The notes beneath the pieces are model-generated. The model was not told the origin of the DNA. It did no database searches and saw only the letters and a list, made by a program, of their open reading frames with translations. From the NCBI RefSeq assembly GCF_901709675.1, contig NC_051093.1, forward strand, positions 9,064,553 to 9,128,552: a stretch of DNA of 64,000 nucleotides, in the 5' to 3' direction. The translations under genes and the position numbers were made by a program. Source of the DNA: Syngnathus acus (Eukaryota; Chordata; Actinopteri; Syngnathiformes; Syngnathidae). Of this stretch, positions 1 through 12,400 are shown piece after piece. Positions within the stretch are counted from its first letter, which is position 1. The number at the start of each line of letters is the position of its first letter.

Positions 1-160
1 GACTAAAAAATAGAATCAAATGAATTAAAAAAGAAAAAATCCATTTTTTTCCCATATTTTGGAAATAGTGTTTAGTGATAAAATACAAAATGTATAAATA
101 TTATTCTATTTTTTCCCATTTTTTAGCAATATTTTGTGTTTATTGATAAAACACAACCAG
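1..160. repeat. Short AT-rich tandem duplication at the left edge
   Basis: Two diverged copies of a unit of about 66-74 bp follow each other. Each begins with a T-run plus CCCAT and then reads toward TTGATAAAACACAA or its variant GTGATAAAATACAAA. It is non-coding and AT-rich. Nothing else can be said of it. Confidence 0.5.
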
Positions 161-2278
161 AACGTAAGTTGGCTGTGTCCGCTCCCACGACGGTGCAAAC
201 GCCCCTTTCTACTTGCACCAGAAATACCAAGAGAAAAAAAAAAAACCTATAAGAACATGAAACCCCTCAGGCAGGATGCGATGAAAATAAACCCGGGTTG
301 TATTTAAACACGGGCACACGTTTTGAAAAGCCACAAGCAACAAGAAAAGCAGTGAATCCACAGCGGCAGTGGAAAGTGTTTCCCAAATGAAACAAGACAG
401 TGTTTTGATACAAAAACATTAAGGAGCTAATATCCAAAGCAGACCTTGGCGGGGCTGGACTAGCCTGGCTTACATTCTCTAATGTGAGAGTAGGAAACAA
501 AAGGCGGCCGGCCTGCCCATGTGACAGCACACACTTTCCACACCTTCCAATCCCTTTATTTTCCTGTTTTTATGTACGACAACGGAGAACATGATGCACA
601 CAAGCGTGAAGCAGCACACTCTAAATCAGTGGATCCACTCAAGCGCTTGCAAAGGAACAATAGCCTGACGCTGACTAGGAGACTCAGGAATGTCACTGTT
701 TCTTTGGGGGCTGCTGACAAAGGATGGAAAGCTAAAAACACAAAAACAACTTTTTAAATCTCAAACATGGCCTGTAACTTCATAATAGATGATGACACAA
801 ATCTTCATTTTATTTTGGAATTAGAACAACTTTGAAGTCAAACAGCATCACAATCGGATTGGGATTCACATTTGCTTCCACTGCTCACAAGTTTGTGGGA
901 ACATTTTTGGGAAAGACCCATTTTTGTTCCAGCACGACTGTGTCCCAGCGCTCTTCGGGATAAAAAAAAAAAATTCCACTGCGCATTCCACACACCGCAA
1001 AGGAGAGACCGGCTCCATATTTTTCCTTTTTTTTCAATTCCAAGGTGATGCTAGGTGTTTCCTCAAATGTGTTACAAAACTGGCACCAACCTTCAACTGC
1101 AAATCACATTAACACAAACATTCAAAAGTTTAGCCAAAACAAAAATAAAACATTTCATGTAAGATAAATTGAGACTGTCATAGTCTGAACTTGACTTTTA
1201 CACCACAAAAGCAAATGAAGCCGTTTTTTGGACTGAGGTCAATCAAATATTCTCCACTGATGTCTGACAGGAGGTGTTAATTTTTGGAATTTTGTTTGGG
1301 AGTGTGAAAGCAGGTGCAGCACAAATCAGCCACATTACTAAATTATATGGACACCCAATTAGATCATGTGACACCCTCAAGAATATTGAATATTTTTCCT
1401 GCTTGGGGGAGTTTCCCAATGAACAACTCAAGTTTTGACACCGAAACCATTCGAATGTGTAAATTAATTCTAGTGGACGCTGTGACCCGTACAAAAGCCT
1501 AATAAAACTATTTTACTTGACATTTACAGGCTGTCAATTATTTGCAAATATTAGGGATTCATCAAGTACTATTTTTCCTTCTGTATAAAGTGTGTGTTTA
1601 TGAAGAAACCACTCACACTCTGAGTGACCCCAAGTGTCCGATTTACAATCTTTCAAGAAAAGCCCGCCAATACACGATGTACCTGAAGCTAAATGTCTTC
1701 GCAGCAGCATGACTGCTGCAGGTCAGTATCATCATAATGTCAAGAACATATTTTATGCATTTACCAAGCTTCAACATTGATAACAAGTTGCAAAAACACA
1801 CACCTCTGTGCAAACATGCATGTATGACCATAAAGCAAACATGACCCGACTTATGAACTTATGTACTCTTGACTTTTTGGCTTTTTATAGAAGCAGCAAC
1901 AGATTATTTGCAAAAGATTATTTGATGTCTGTTTTTAGAGCTTATTTCTGTTTTGGTAAAAAAGATGACTTTAGCCCAAATGATTTTTTGGGCTCAGATA
2001 AATACTGCCCCCCACTGGTTAGATGTGACATAGTTATTTGCTGCTGTTTTTTATATTGAAAGATTTCAAGGTGGACTTTTTATCGACTCAACAAGTAAGC
2101 AATTCATTTTTGCTTGACGACGGCCGCGCGCCTTTTCTCGGTTAAGTTACAGGATTTTCTCACTTATAATAAATAGCGTTTGAGGCTTCAGCTCATCAGA
2201 ACATCTACTTCCCTTTGCTTCAGTAAGCACAACAAATTCGAGCCCAACATGCTCAACATACATGAGTACGAGTTGGGG
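161..2278. other. No gene seen downstream of csf2rb
   Basis: Only short open frames without splice-site support or recognisable motifs are present. Part of the right end should be the 3' UTR of the minus-strand csf2rb gene, whose stop codon is at 2279-2281. I could not pick a convincing minus-strand AATAAA close to it, so the transcript end is unknown. Confidence 0.5.
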
Positions 2279-5200
2279 CTAAAAGGGAGTGGGCAGAAGA
2301 CAGTACCCTGAGGCCCTTACGCCAGGGCAAGAAGGATCGGCGCTGTCGGTCGGAGGCGGATCAGCGTTTTCGGGCCTGATGTCGACCAGTTCATCGTCCC
2401 ACACTGTGCTATCTGCACAGCTGTGGCGGTTCTGCTCACGCTTCTGCACGATGGCGTCGGCATCCCAGTGCGACGCCAGATCTGATGCCAAAGTGGAAAC
2501 GCTGCCACGCGGGAGGCACACGTAACCTTTGCCGTTCGGGGAGAAGACCGCCGACGAAGGAACGTCTGGTGAAGTTACTTTGTCCTCCTGTGTCTCTTCA
2601 CACATGTGGTTGGATTCTATAGACTGACAAGTGTGTTTTGATGTGCATGAATGTTTTCATATCAATTTTTCGATTTGGATTTGAGGGTTGTAGATGAGCA
2701 GCTTACCTGACAGCAGATATATGGGCCGTTGAAGTGCACCGGAAGGTTACAGCCATTAACCTTCTCAGCAGGGAGGGCCAAGCTATTACACTTGTAGTCC
2801 TGTCGGTCCTGCTCCACATCTTTATTTTCTGCACCCTCAGATGGCCATAGAGAGGAGCTTGGGGAGATGATGGGAGTGGAAGACTATTTTCAGTATGATG
2901 AATTCATGACTTGCATTTGAGGAGCAACGCTTTGAGTAGTGAGAAAAATTACCGTGGAGATAAGCGGTGCAATTGCTGCACTTTGCAGATGTACGTGTTC
3001 TCGTTCTCTATAAAGATCCGTCTGGTGGCAGACTGGATGACAGAAATATTTTTCATCAGAAAACAAAACCAAAAGAACTATTCTCACCTTGATCTCTGAC
3101 AGGGTTTTGCTTTTGGCAGGAGACGGAACGGTGTCAACCCAAAGAATGATTTTCCTGTTTGAAGATATTTTGGAATTGCAGAAAAGATCACAAAACATAT
3201 TCTCTTGTTGACAATATAATAATGTTTGTTTGAAAAATAAAGAAATTACCTTTGGCATGCGAAGACAGTCCAGACGAGCATGACGAAGACTATGATCACT
3301 GTTACACCGATGCAGAAATAAACAATGGTGCTGATGGACCACGTGGCTACCAAAAAAAAAAAAGAATTAAAATCCATAGTGATCATTTATTAGTTATTTT
3401 ACAGTACGGTTACCTGCGTGTGAGGTCCAGCCTTCCGGCTCTGTCCATTCTGAGGGAATTCCTTCATAGAGCGAACCCTCTCCGGGGATGACCACAGATC
3501 TGACTTGGACCTGGTGGCGCTGGGATGGGCTCAGAGAAGCACCAAGAATGCTCACCCATGTAGAGCCTTCGGAAACATTCAACAGGACAGATGACCCCTG
3601 CAAATAAAGACCACACATTCAAATTCAGTTGAACTTGCCAATGCAAATTGTAAATCACCTTTGGAACAAAACATCTCATGCAGTAATAAAAGCAGCACAG
3701 GAGAAGTTCATAATAAGAATAAAAATAGATGGAGAGCATAAAACATATTTATGAGTGTAAGCTTTCCCAGTGGTTCTAACTTAAAACTCATTTCACGGTT
3801 TATTACCTTATCCGGCATCCCGTAATAGCGCACTTGATAATATAGTCGGATTCTTGAAGCGGTGCTGGGTTTAGTCCATTGCACAATCCAGTCGTTGTCT
3901 TTCTCTTTCACTTTCACTTGCTGTGGTGCCCTGGGACAAACTACACATGGCGACGTCATCATATCATTTTTCAATGACCTTCACTTTGCGTTGAGTTGCG
4001 AGACTGCAGTTCTGCCATTCAACACTAGGCGGCGACGCTTCAGAGGTTTTTTTATGCATCTCAATTACTCACTGTGCTCACTGGCCTGAAACGTCTTTGC
4101 ACTGCGGCTCGGTCGAAGTTCCAGAAGCAAATGCGTAGGATTTGCGACATACAGCGAGCAGCTGTATCGCACCAGTGACCTACTGGGGTTAAAGGTCACT
4201 GTGGGGTACCTACAGCAGCTCTCAGACCTTCAGGAAGAAATTACAAATGTATTAACATATGGAGGCCACCGGGTTATCGTTCTAAATGGATACGTTCGCA
4301 TGCACTTGACTCACGGTGCGGTGTGGTTTTGTTGACAGGCCAGCTGGTAGGTAATTACGAGCACTCTGCTCACCTCCCAGCTACACGTCACATTCTTCTC
4401 ACCATCAAGTACACAATACAAGTTGGGAAGCTGAGCTGAGACCAAGGAGAAATTGAGATAGAATTGGGATGATCAAGGATATACGGGGCAGAAATTTCAA
4501 CTCATTCACTTTTTACTCAGATTAAAACATTTAGTGTTGGTTATCCCCCACGATTCACTAGTTGGCAATTGACTTTTTTTTTTTTTGTAATGTGTGTAAG
4601 TCACCTTCTTTATTCCTCCACGTCACCACGGGACTCCATTGACTCCACTGGCCCACGTGGGCCCAGGCCCTCACTCTGGCCTCGTACCTGTGACCCGGAA
4701 GCAGCAGTCGTGTGTCTAATTTGACGTCTGTGCTCGTCACATTCTTAATCTGCGGACACGACGACAGAAAGGAACTTGATGATGTTCTCCCGGTCAGAAG
4801 ATTTGCAGTGACGTAAATTTGTGCTTACATTCCATGTGTCCTGCCTTTCTGCCTTGTAACCAAATTGGTACAGGAGGTTTTTGTTCAGGGAGGAGAAGGC
4901 AGGATAAGGACTGGACCATTTGATCCCCAGCTGCCCATCTACAGTGTCATATTTTGACACATCGGCCGGTGTGCGTGCTCTCACTGTGCAACACAAACAC
5001 AATCAAACTGTTTGATCTTTTTCATGGTTATGATGACAACGTGATATCAACTCACAGTGATGAGAAAGCTTCACGGGCTTGCTTGCGAAAGTGGAACAGA
5101 GTTCAGCATCGTCTTTGACGAAGAAGCCCGTGTGCTGGATACCGATGGAAAAAGAACGCGTTTGATATCGACACTGGACCGTCCTGTGCCCATCTGCGTT

Positions 5201-5869
5201 TTGGACCACGGCCCCAAAGGGCTCACACGGCTCCCTGCAAGCACACACGTAATCTGATCAGTGACATGACGTCTCTTCTGACCTTTAAGTGGACTTTACC
5301 CGCCGTGTTGTGTGCGGAACCAAAGCCGGAGTGGTCCGCGTACGTGTGGCCCCTCCCTCCACTTGCAGTAGACGTACGATTCGTAGTCGTTGTGACACCG
5401 CAATGACTCCATTAATGCTGCAAATAATATCAAATATTAAATCAATAAAAATAGATCAGATCAAATAATCACAAAAAAATCACAATCACTTTTCATGTCG
5501 CAAATAATATAAAATAACCATCAGATAAATAAAAGTAAATATAAAATAATAATTAAATCACTTTTAATGTTGCAAATAATATAAAATGATCAAATAAAGA
5601 AAAATAAATCATATAAAATCATCTTTAAAAAAAGTCATTTTTAATGCCGCAAATAATATCAAATGTTGCTTTTTGGTGCCAAGTTTTATACAGTGTTTGA
5701 CTTTTCAAATTCTTGTGAGAACATATGGCTTACCGTCATGTGAGCCATTGGTTTCGTGAATGATGCATCCATTCAGATCCGAGAGGAGAACCAGAGTTGG
5801 GAGCAGCGAGCCGAGCAGCAGCCAGGAAAGAAGCATCTTTCTTGGGTTGTTCTCAGTAAAATGTGCCAT
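2279..5869 (-). CDS. csf2rb: Cytokine receptor common subunit beta (CSF2RB-like), 14 coding exons
   Basis: Signalling subunit for the IL-3/IL-5/GM-CSF receptor family; a type I membrane protein working through JAK2/STAT5. Coding exons on the minus strand, in order: 5734-5869, 5300-5417, 5056-5234, 4829-4983, 4605-4749, 4315-4435, 4073-4227, 3807-3940, 3414-3597, 3250-3346, 3088-3154, 2953-3032, 2707-2857, 2279-2623. They join in phase to 688 aa. Features: signal peptide (about 1-34); two cytokine-receptor modules starting SLRCHNDYESYVYCKW and LYCVLDGEKNVTCSWEV; WSQWS at 231-235; a degenerate PSEWT at 429-433; TM about 447-470; box 1 WVDTVPSP at about 480-487. Tail tyrosines include NGPY (570), GYVCL (608) and GYCLL (681). 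Two full modules and these tail motifs fit CSF2RB rather than IL2RB, which has one module. The tail, about 213 aa, is roughly half the mammalian length. Linkage to pvalb agrees with human 22q12. Confidence 0.9.
5414..5665. repeat. Minisatellite in csf2rb intron 1 containing the exon-2 splice acceptor
   Basis: Four diverged units start at about 5414, 5494, 5566 and 5643, each with the core ATGYYGCAAATAATATMAAAT and a spacing of 72-80 bp. Read on the gene strand, the unit next to exon 2 gives TTATTTGCAG|CATT, the acceptor of exon 2. In the other three units the same place reads GCGAC, GCAAC and GCGGC, so no AG remains there. The array makes up most of the 316-bp intron. Confidence 0.8.
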
Positions 5870-5997
5870 TCGCAATTCTGGTGATTAGGAGCGAAGCATA
5901 GAGAAAGCAACAAAGAGTATATTTACACGAAATCATGAGGAACCGCACTTCTCCTTTGAGTATTCTGCGCTTACCTCGCTCGATGAAGGCTCACCAT
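5853..5997 (-). promoter_or_regulatory. csf2rb 5' leader exon and overlapping upstream ORF
   Basis: A non-coding first exon ends at 5975 with a strong donor (CGAG|GTAAGC). The next exon begins at 5877 (CACCAG|AATTGC), eight bases before the main ATG at 5869. The leader contains an ATG at 5997 in a good context. After splicing it opens a 15-codon frame that reads through the main start in another frame and ends at TGA 5855-5853. Such an overlapping upstream ORF would be expected to lower csf2rb translation. The transcription start was not located. The splice sites are seen; the regulatory effect is inferred. Confidence 0.6.
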
Positions 5998-6404
5998 TTT
6001 GCTGTGGCTAGGCGGAGTTTCCTTTTGCTGTCTCCAAGTTCCTGTTTCAGCCCAAAGTTTTATTTTGTGCTTCATCAGCCTTTTCACAAGGGATGCAACT
6101 TATGTGATGTTTCTCACTAAGCCATGACACATCTTTCCTCCGAAAGAGATCAAGCCACAATTGAGCTCAGTGTGACGCAACTTGTATGAGTCAAAATCAC
6201 CAAACACATACAAAATGTCATCTATCACAAAGTTCAGTTGCTCTTCTTCTTTCTGGTAAATTCGAACTTCTGCCTGACAAAGACATATCTTCACCTTCAT
6301 CTGGAATCATTCTGACAATGACCATTTCCTCATTTCAATTTGTTTGCAGTCCTATTGTGCTTGCTCAACTTCATCATAACTCCCCCTCATGCAATTTCCA
6401 AACA

Positions 6405-6445
6405 TTTTTTGGGGTCACGGGTGTGCTGGAGGCCATGACTGGGAG
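6405..6445 (+). repeat. Dispersed fish repeat fragment (GGTCACGGGTGTGCTGGAG type)
   Basis: GGGGTCACGGGTGTGCTGGAGGCC resembles the widespread teleost repeat that usually accompanies (ATCC)n arrays and reads roughly 'GGTCGCGGGCGTGCTGGAGCC' (known from memory). A second diverged copy lies at about 7790-7870. Recognition is by eye only. Confidence 0.45.
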
Positions 6446-7123
6446 AGAGAGAGGCAGGCTCACTTGGCTGGACTGTTTGCAAAGCCAATCAAGGCACATC
6501 TAGAAGAAAAAAAAGAAGTGATCTTGAGAAAAATGAAGTTCCTTTCTTTGAATGACTGTCCAAAACAATGAGGAACTCTGAGCAAAGAAGATAATCATTA
6601 AAACCACAGCAGGCTGCTTGGTGGATTTTTCTGTTGCTACACTTTGCACAACTCCTCCTGCTGCCTTATTTCAAACATTAGAATTTTTTTTTTCTTGTGA
6701 TGACGTTCTTTACATTCTTCTAACCAATTTTGATAGAACACTCAATTTTGGCAGTAAGTCAAAAGCGGATACAGTCTTCAGGTAATATTTATAACGTCTG
6801 TATTTCCGTACAGGCAGAATTTCATTTCCTTATTTTCTGAAATTAGGACAATGCAAACCAGACTTATGTGTGAGCAATTCATCTTTGGAATGGAATTCTA
6901 TTTGTACCGCTGCGGTAATTTCTACCAACAGGAGATTGATATCCAAAATATGGATTATAATAACCCGAGCGTCAGTCGTATTTATCAAACAAACACCACT
7001 GAGCTAGAAATAACATCAGCGCTCGGAAATAGACGAACTACATTTTCAATGACTGCGTCGATATGCTGTTATTGACGGATAGCTTTGCTTTTGCCGTGCA
7101 CGTCAATAATCTTTCAGGCTGAT

Positions 7124-7167
7124 GAGAGCGAGAAAGAGAAAGAGAGAGAGAGAGAAAGAGAGAGAGC
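7124..7167. repeat. (GA)n-rich purine microsatellite
   Basis: Imperfect GA/GAAA repeats run over about 44 bp. They have no coding role. Confidence 0.8.
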
Positions 7168-7789
7168 GCCTGGGGACTTGTTCAAGAAGAGCCGAGTCAA
7201 TTATCAGACACATTATTAAGGAAGGTGGAGATAAAGGGGTGGAGATAAAGTATGTGCAGAAAGTGCTGCAAGCTGATAAACGGCTAGAGAAGACACATCC
7301 AACTCTCTTTATCCCATCTCATTCATTCCAGCGCACATACACATGCATATGTATTCCACATCCATCCACTTGACAATATTGCCATCACAGCACAATTGCA
7401 TTCTATTACAGCCCAATTTCACTCCAGGAGAATACATGGAATGGAAATTGCGTTGTGTCAGCTGTGAAGCGGCCAGCTATTTAAATGACATGCACTCTGC
7501 CCGTACAGTCTGTCAATGTTCTCCAGAGCTACCCGACAAGGAATTAAGACAAGTCGGGATGTCTCAAGATTGATTTCAAATGAATTCTGTGTTTTGTTTT
7601 AGCTTGGCAGAATACGAGGGAAAAAAATACAATGAAATAAATCAATAAAAAGAATAAATTACAATTAAATAAATGTTTTTCATGCTTTCAAATGACCCAC
7701 AAGAGGACGAGCAGAAAGAGAAAATGGATGGGCCAATATCCGTTAGGATATCATCATCATTAAAGACATACTGATGATATCACCCATCA

Positions 7790-7870
7790 TAAAACATCCA
7801 TTCGTCCATTTTTTTTTCCCAATTTTATCATTAGGGCCGCGGGTGTACTGGAGCTCATCCCGGCTGGACT
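7790..7870 (+). repeat. Second fragment of the ATCC-linked dispersed repeat
   Basis: CATCCATTCGTCCA leads into a T-run, then GGGCCGCGGGTGTACTGGAG and CTCATCCCGGCTGGACTTG. The order matches the family seen at 6405 but is more complete. Confidence 0.5.
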
Positions 7871-8759
7871 TGAATTAACCTAACATGCGTACTTTTGAAA
7901 TTTTGGGGGAAGCCAAAGTACCATAAGAATAACTGCATAATATATACATAAATATAAATAAATATGAAAATAGGGTTCTCATGAGGAAATTCAAATAAGA
8001 GGCTGAATCTGTCAGGGTTTTTTTTATGTATTCACTCAACCAATGTGACCTTGTGGGGGTAAAAAAGGAATCTCCACCGACAGGAATTAAATCTCCACCT
8101 CAGGGTGAATAAATCTACGCCAGCAGTTTTAGAGGCAACTCGGAATTTTAAAAGCTTTCCTGCTTTAAAATGCGTCTTAATATAAAGAAGACCTGATCCG
8201 TAATTTGAGATCATTCATTTTTTAACTTGGAGCTGTTCTTTTATATCTGTGCATTTGAGCCTTGGAGAGCCATCGTAAATGTCAAACATGGCCCATGTGA
8301 CTGGAGTAAGAAAGATAAAAAAACACTTACGGGTCACATGCACATCAACTTAAAGTTTGAAAAGAAAAAGATGGATCAGTGGATTTTCATAATTCTCTAT
8401 TCAATTCCGTTCAAACCCTTTCTTTCCTTTTCAGTTCAGCACCCTTTCACTGGACAGTGACAGTTTTTTTGCTCGCCTTTGGACTCATCACTCTCTTCAA
8501 TCTTTCTACTTCACAATGATCCATGAATTTCATTTTGGGATCCAAACTATCTTTAGCCTTCCTCACCCCTTTTTTTTTTTTTTAACTCCCAGGGTGTAGT
8601 GAGTTATTACTCCAATGTGGCAAGACTGAAACCCATTATTGGATTACAATGTGATTGAATGGGCAGCTTTGTCTCCAGAGTCTTGATGCATCTGACGACT
8701 TCAATTCATATTTTTCAAACCATTTTGATGCATTTTATTCCTACGGGCATTTCTTCTCC

Positions 8760-9044
8760 TCTCTCCTCCTCCTGCTTAATATCACACACTCCCTCCAATC
8801 CCAATCCGGCACTCCCTCCCTCTACTCCTGCATCCCGCTTTATCTCTCCCTCCCTCTCTCGTTCTCCCCTTCATCTCACCTCCAGCCAGCCTCCTCCTCG
8901 ATCGCACAGCCTCCACTTTCTCTTTCCACTTGTCTCTTTCTCCCGTCCACTCGGCTCTCCCGTCAGCAGCTCTGCAGGCTCGCTGCTCTCCGTCCAACCG
9001 CTGAGGACTCAGAGGCACTCAGGACTAAGTCTCTGTCATTGCAG
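8760..9044 (+). other. Candidate 5' untranslated exon (possibly pvalb exon 1)
   Basis: A pyrimidine-rich, GC-elevated stretch ends in a very good donor, GTCATTGCAG|GTAAGTGGG, after a block reading CTGAGGACTCAGAGGCACTC. The open frames here are low-complexity S/P/L-rich and match nothing I know, so I treat it as non-coding. The next plus-strand exon-like block is at 20330-20375 and the next coding gene is pvalb, whose first coding exon starts with only five bases of leader and so needs at least one upstream exon. The assignment is inference. RNA-seq junctions from 9044 would settle it. Confidence 0.35.
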
Positions 9045-9417
9045 GTAAGTGGGACTGTTGATCATTGAGTGATTTGGGGCTGGAAAAAAGAAGAACAAAA
9101 AAAAGTAAAGAAAGAGGAGAAACAAAGTGTATGCTGTCGGGGTGCGTTAGGTGTATTACACGATGGTGTCGAAAAAGACTTAAAAGACACAATTAGTGGT
9201 AGATAACGGGTTCATCAAAAGTCCAAATTAAGCTATGTCACCACTAAAGCAGTTCAATAATTACAATATAGAAATGAAATAGAAGCTAGAAAATATGATG
9301 ACAGGATTCCAACTGGATGCTTCTAACAGAGGCAAAATCCCATTCACAAACCGGAGCTGAGAAGTGGCCATGGTGATTGGTTCTCTGAAACCTGTGAGTC
9401 ACTGTGTGTGTGCATAC

Positions 9418-9443
9418 ATGTGTGTGTGTGTGTGTGTGTGTGT
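9418..9443. repeat. (TG)n microsatellite
   Basis: An uninterrupted TG dinucleotide run of about 26 bp. Confidence 0.9.
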
Positions 9444-12400
9444 AAAGGGGGAAATCCATTACATTCGTTTACAAGCGCTGGTGAGTCTCAGAGTAGACAC
9501 TTGAATGATTTTTTTTTTCCTTGTACACTACAAATGCATTGCATGGCCGGTGGTGCAAATTGTGATCATGATGATGAAGATGATCGAGTGTCACATTAAA
9601 AGACATTTTGGTATCATTGGCGCAACGCAATCTAAAATCTCGTGGCTGTTTTGATTTTGCAGCTTTTTTTTGTCTCCTTAAATCTTTTTGACTAGTTGCA
9701 TCTGTCGCTGCTGCGCTACAAAATCTGCCCTTCAGGATGAACAGCTGTGTCCTGAAGGGCAAAGAGACTTTGGATATGTTCTCAGGTGGATTATAATGGC
9801 TATCTAGACAGAGGATGAGATTTATCCCAATACACACCTCAATGTTAGGCATAAACTATCATTGTTACATGATTATTTTATTCAAATAAACTTACATGAC
9901 TGTAAAGCACACCAGAATATTGACGAGTTAGAGGACCTAGACTTGAATCTTGAGGAACACCTGATACGCTCCAGTACAACAGTTATCATTTCTTCTGTGC
10001 AGTTAGAAATGGGCGTTTGCGCCGTTGTGGGGATGAACACTCTCGGCCAATTAAAATGACACCTTTAAATTCAGCGCAGGCGAGGGGTGTGGCCTTCATG
10101 GCAGAAGTAGTCCAATGCAGGACATTGGCGTGCACAAAATACATTTAAGAAGAACTGCAAGAACATCTCCATTTACGGATGATGTAAATCTGCTCATAAT
10201 CGTCCTTCGTCGTCTTTGAAACGCAGACCATTTCCCAATTAGCAAGCAGTCAGGTGGAAACGATGTTAACATCCACACTTGATTTCCTGGGGAATTGTGT
10301 CATTTAACAAGCTCTGTGGAGTGTGAAATGCCACGTATGATAGAAGACTCCAGGGGAGAGAGTTGAAGACAGGTGTGGAATGGCACCATGCCGGTGCGAC
10401 TGACTCTCATTGTCCCTGAGGTGCGGACATGCAAGCCGCCTTGAAATTTGACCTGTGTCAGTGGTCCAGGTGTTTACGTTTCCAATATTTTGACTATATG
10501 TGGCCGCCCTGATCCAATTAAAGCCTCTGAGTGACAGCAGAGAGCTGACAGGGGGTGTCGGTTGGATTGTGATATGGGGCCCGTCACGTGTTTGCCCCTG
10601 ACATGACTTTTGGATTTCATACACTGTTACATTGAAATAACACGTTGTGAATAGATAGGGGGCAAAGGACAAATAATGGTGACCATGCAAATTGGAAGAA
10701 TGTGTTGAGATGAGGACTTGTCCTTGACACCTGCCATCGTCGTCTGCTAATTCATTCATCTATGCGCGACATGTTGCTATGTGCGTTTACAGAAAAAATA
10801 AGTTTGGCATTTTGTGCCTTATGATACACAATATGACTTTTTATCCATTTATGCAATTCCACTTTTATATCCGATCACCTGAGGGCAACCCTAATCATAA
10901 TATAGTCTGCAATAAACCAAGTTTGACACATTTCCGAGCTAGTGGCTGCTAAATTTGTGTTTGGCCATAATATACTCAGGCCTCATTATGCAACATGATT
11001 GATTCATCCATCCATACCTGTATGGGCAAATTCAACCTGGTTTTACTTTTAATATGATTTTTTTTTTGCCGTTAATTCCCTTAATACTCAGCAGAAATGT
11101 GCTAACTTAAGATCCCTCATTGCAATTGTTAGTTAAAATGAAAATCTTCCTCAGGCAAGACGTGCAAATTGCACGACACGCTTTGACTTGAGCATCAGGC
11201 CACCACGTCGCTACGCTTTCTCTAGCACTTTTCCTGAATAATTAGCCTTGCCAACCACGGAACGGAGTTCGCCTTGAGAGAATTTGCATTTGTGCTGATT
11301 TTGTCATGACAAAGTACAATTAACCTCACGTTCGGGGCACTTGTTAAAGGACGTTAATTAAAACGTGGCGATAAGAGAATAAAGTGGAAGGCAATGTATT
11401 TTTTCTTTTTTTTTTGCTGAGGTGACAAAAAATGAATTCGACACATGGCTCTGCCTTTAAATTACATTTGGATGCTTTGTTCTCATTTTTGGGGTGAACA
11501 GCTGGTCACAAACATAAATGGACAGTGGCAATAAACTGTTGTAATTTAACTGGCATCACACCGGATGATTTGACACTCATTCCGGCCTAAACATGGAGAT
11601 TTTGCTCCACGTGATCTTTGCCAAGGTCAAAGAGGCAGATGGCACGTGGGAAAGTATGCCTTTGTCTTACAAATGCAAGACATATCCAGAAGATGGCGCT
11701 ATTCTGGGTTTAAAAATGTGTATTTTATATTTGCCAGAAGGCAGGCTAGTTTGTTTGTTTGTATTTTTTTTCCCCACTTCTCAAAGATATCCGATTGGTA
11801 TCATCAGTTGAATATGCGCTCAAATGGATTCTTGAGATTATCAAGCTCCATCTTTGTTGCAAGGTCATGTAAATAAGAAACCTTTGTTATCCAAACAAAT
11901 CACTGTGTGTCCTTGAGGTAGTACTTTTGTGTAGTTGACTTTATTCTGGAAGGTGTTTCCAAAAAAACAGCAGAGTGACAAGAGGTCCAAAAAGTTGATG
12001 CTAACTTTAGAGTGACACAAAGGTTAGCCCAGCACAAAGAGACTCAACTCATTTCTAATTAGAAAAGCCATAACCTCTTAAATGAGATCATTAGCAAAGC
12101 CACGGTCAGATGGGAACAGAGTGCGAGCGAAAATGGATTGAGACTTTTCTTAATTTAGAGCCTGCTCCTTTTTCTTTTTTTTTTTAGGGAAAGACGAATT
12201 AAAGTGGATGAGGATGTGACCTATTTTGTTACTGCCACTTAAAAGCCTTCACTTGGGAAAACAGGCAATTTATTTATAGACTTACACCATGTTTTTTTAA
12301 ATTGGTAAAAAGCATCAATAATAGGTTAAGCAGTTAGTTGGCAACCCGCATTTAAAAGTCTGACTCGGCATATATTCTTATAACACCATCATTGGCATCA

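Larger units (their letters stand above)
6011..8650. other. Intergenic region between csf2rb and the upstream exon at about 9.0 kb
   Basis: No coding exon could be supported. The stretch holds two fragments of a fish dispersed repeat (see 6405 and 7790) and a purine (GA)n tract at 7124-7167. The part next to 6010 should contain the csf2rb promoter. Confidence 0.5.

Noticed and set aside
2279-5869. Identity as IL2RB or the common gamma chain
   Set aside because: There are two complete cytokine-receptor modules, and the tail carries FNGPY and YVCLP, fitting CSF2RB. IL2RB and IL2RG have one module.
8655-9068. Two overlapping frames of about 130 codons on the plus strand
   Set aside because: They are low-complexity Ser/Pro/Leu from a pyrimidine-rich stretch. 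Neither continues past the donor at 9044 into a recognisable exon, so a non-coding leader is more likely.
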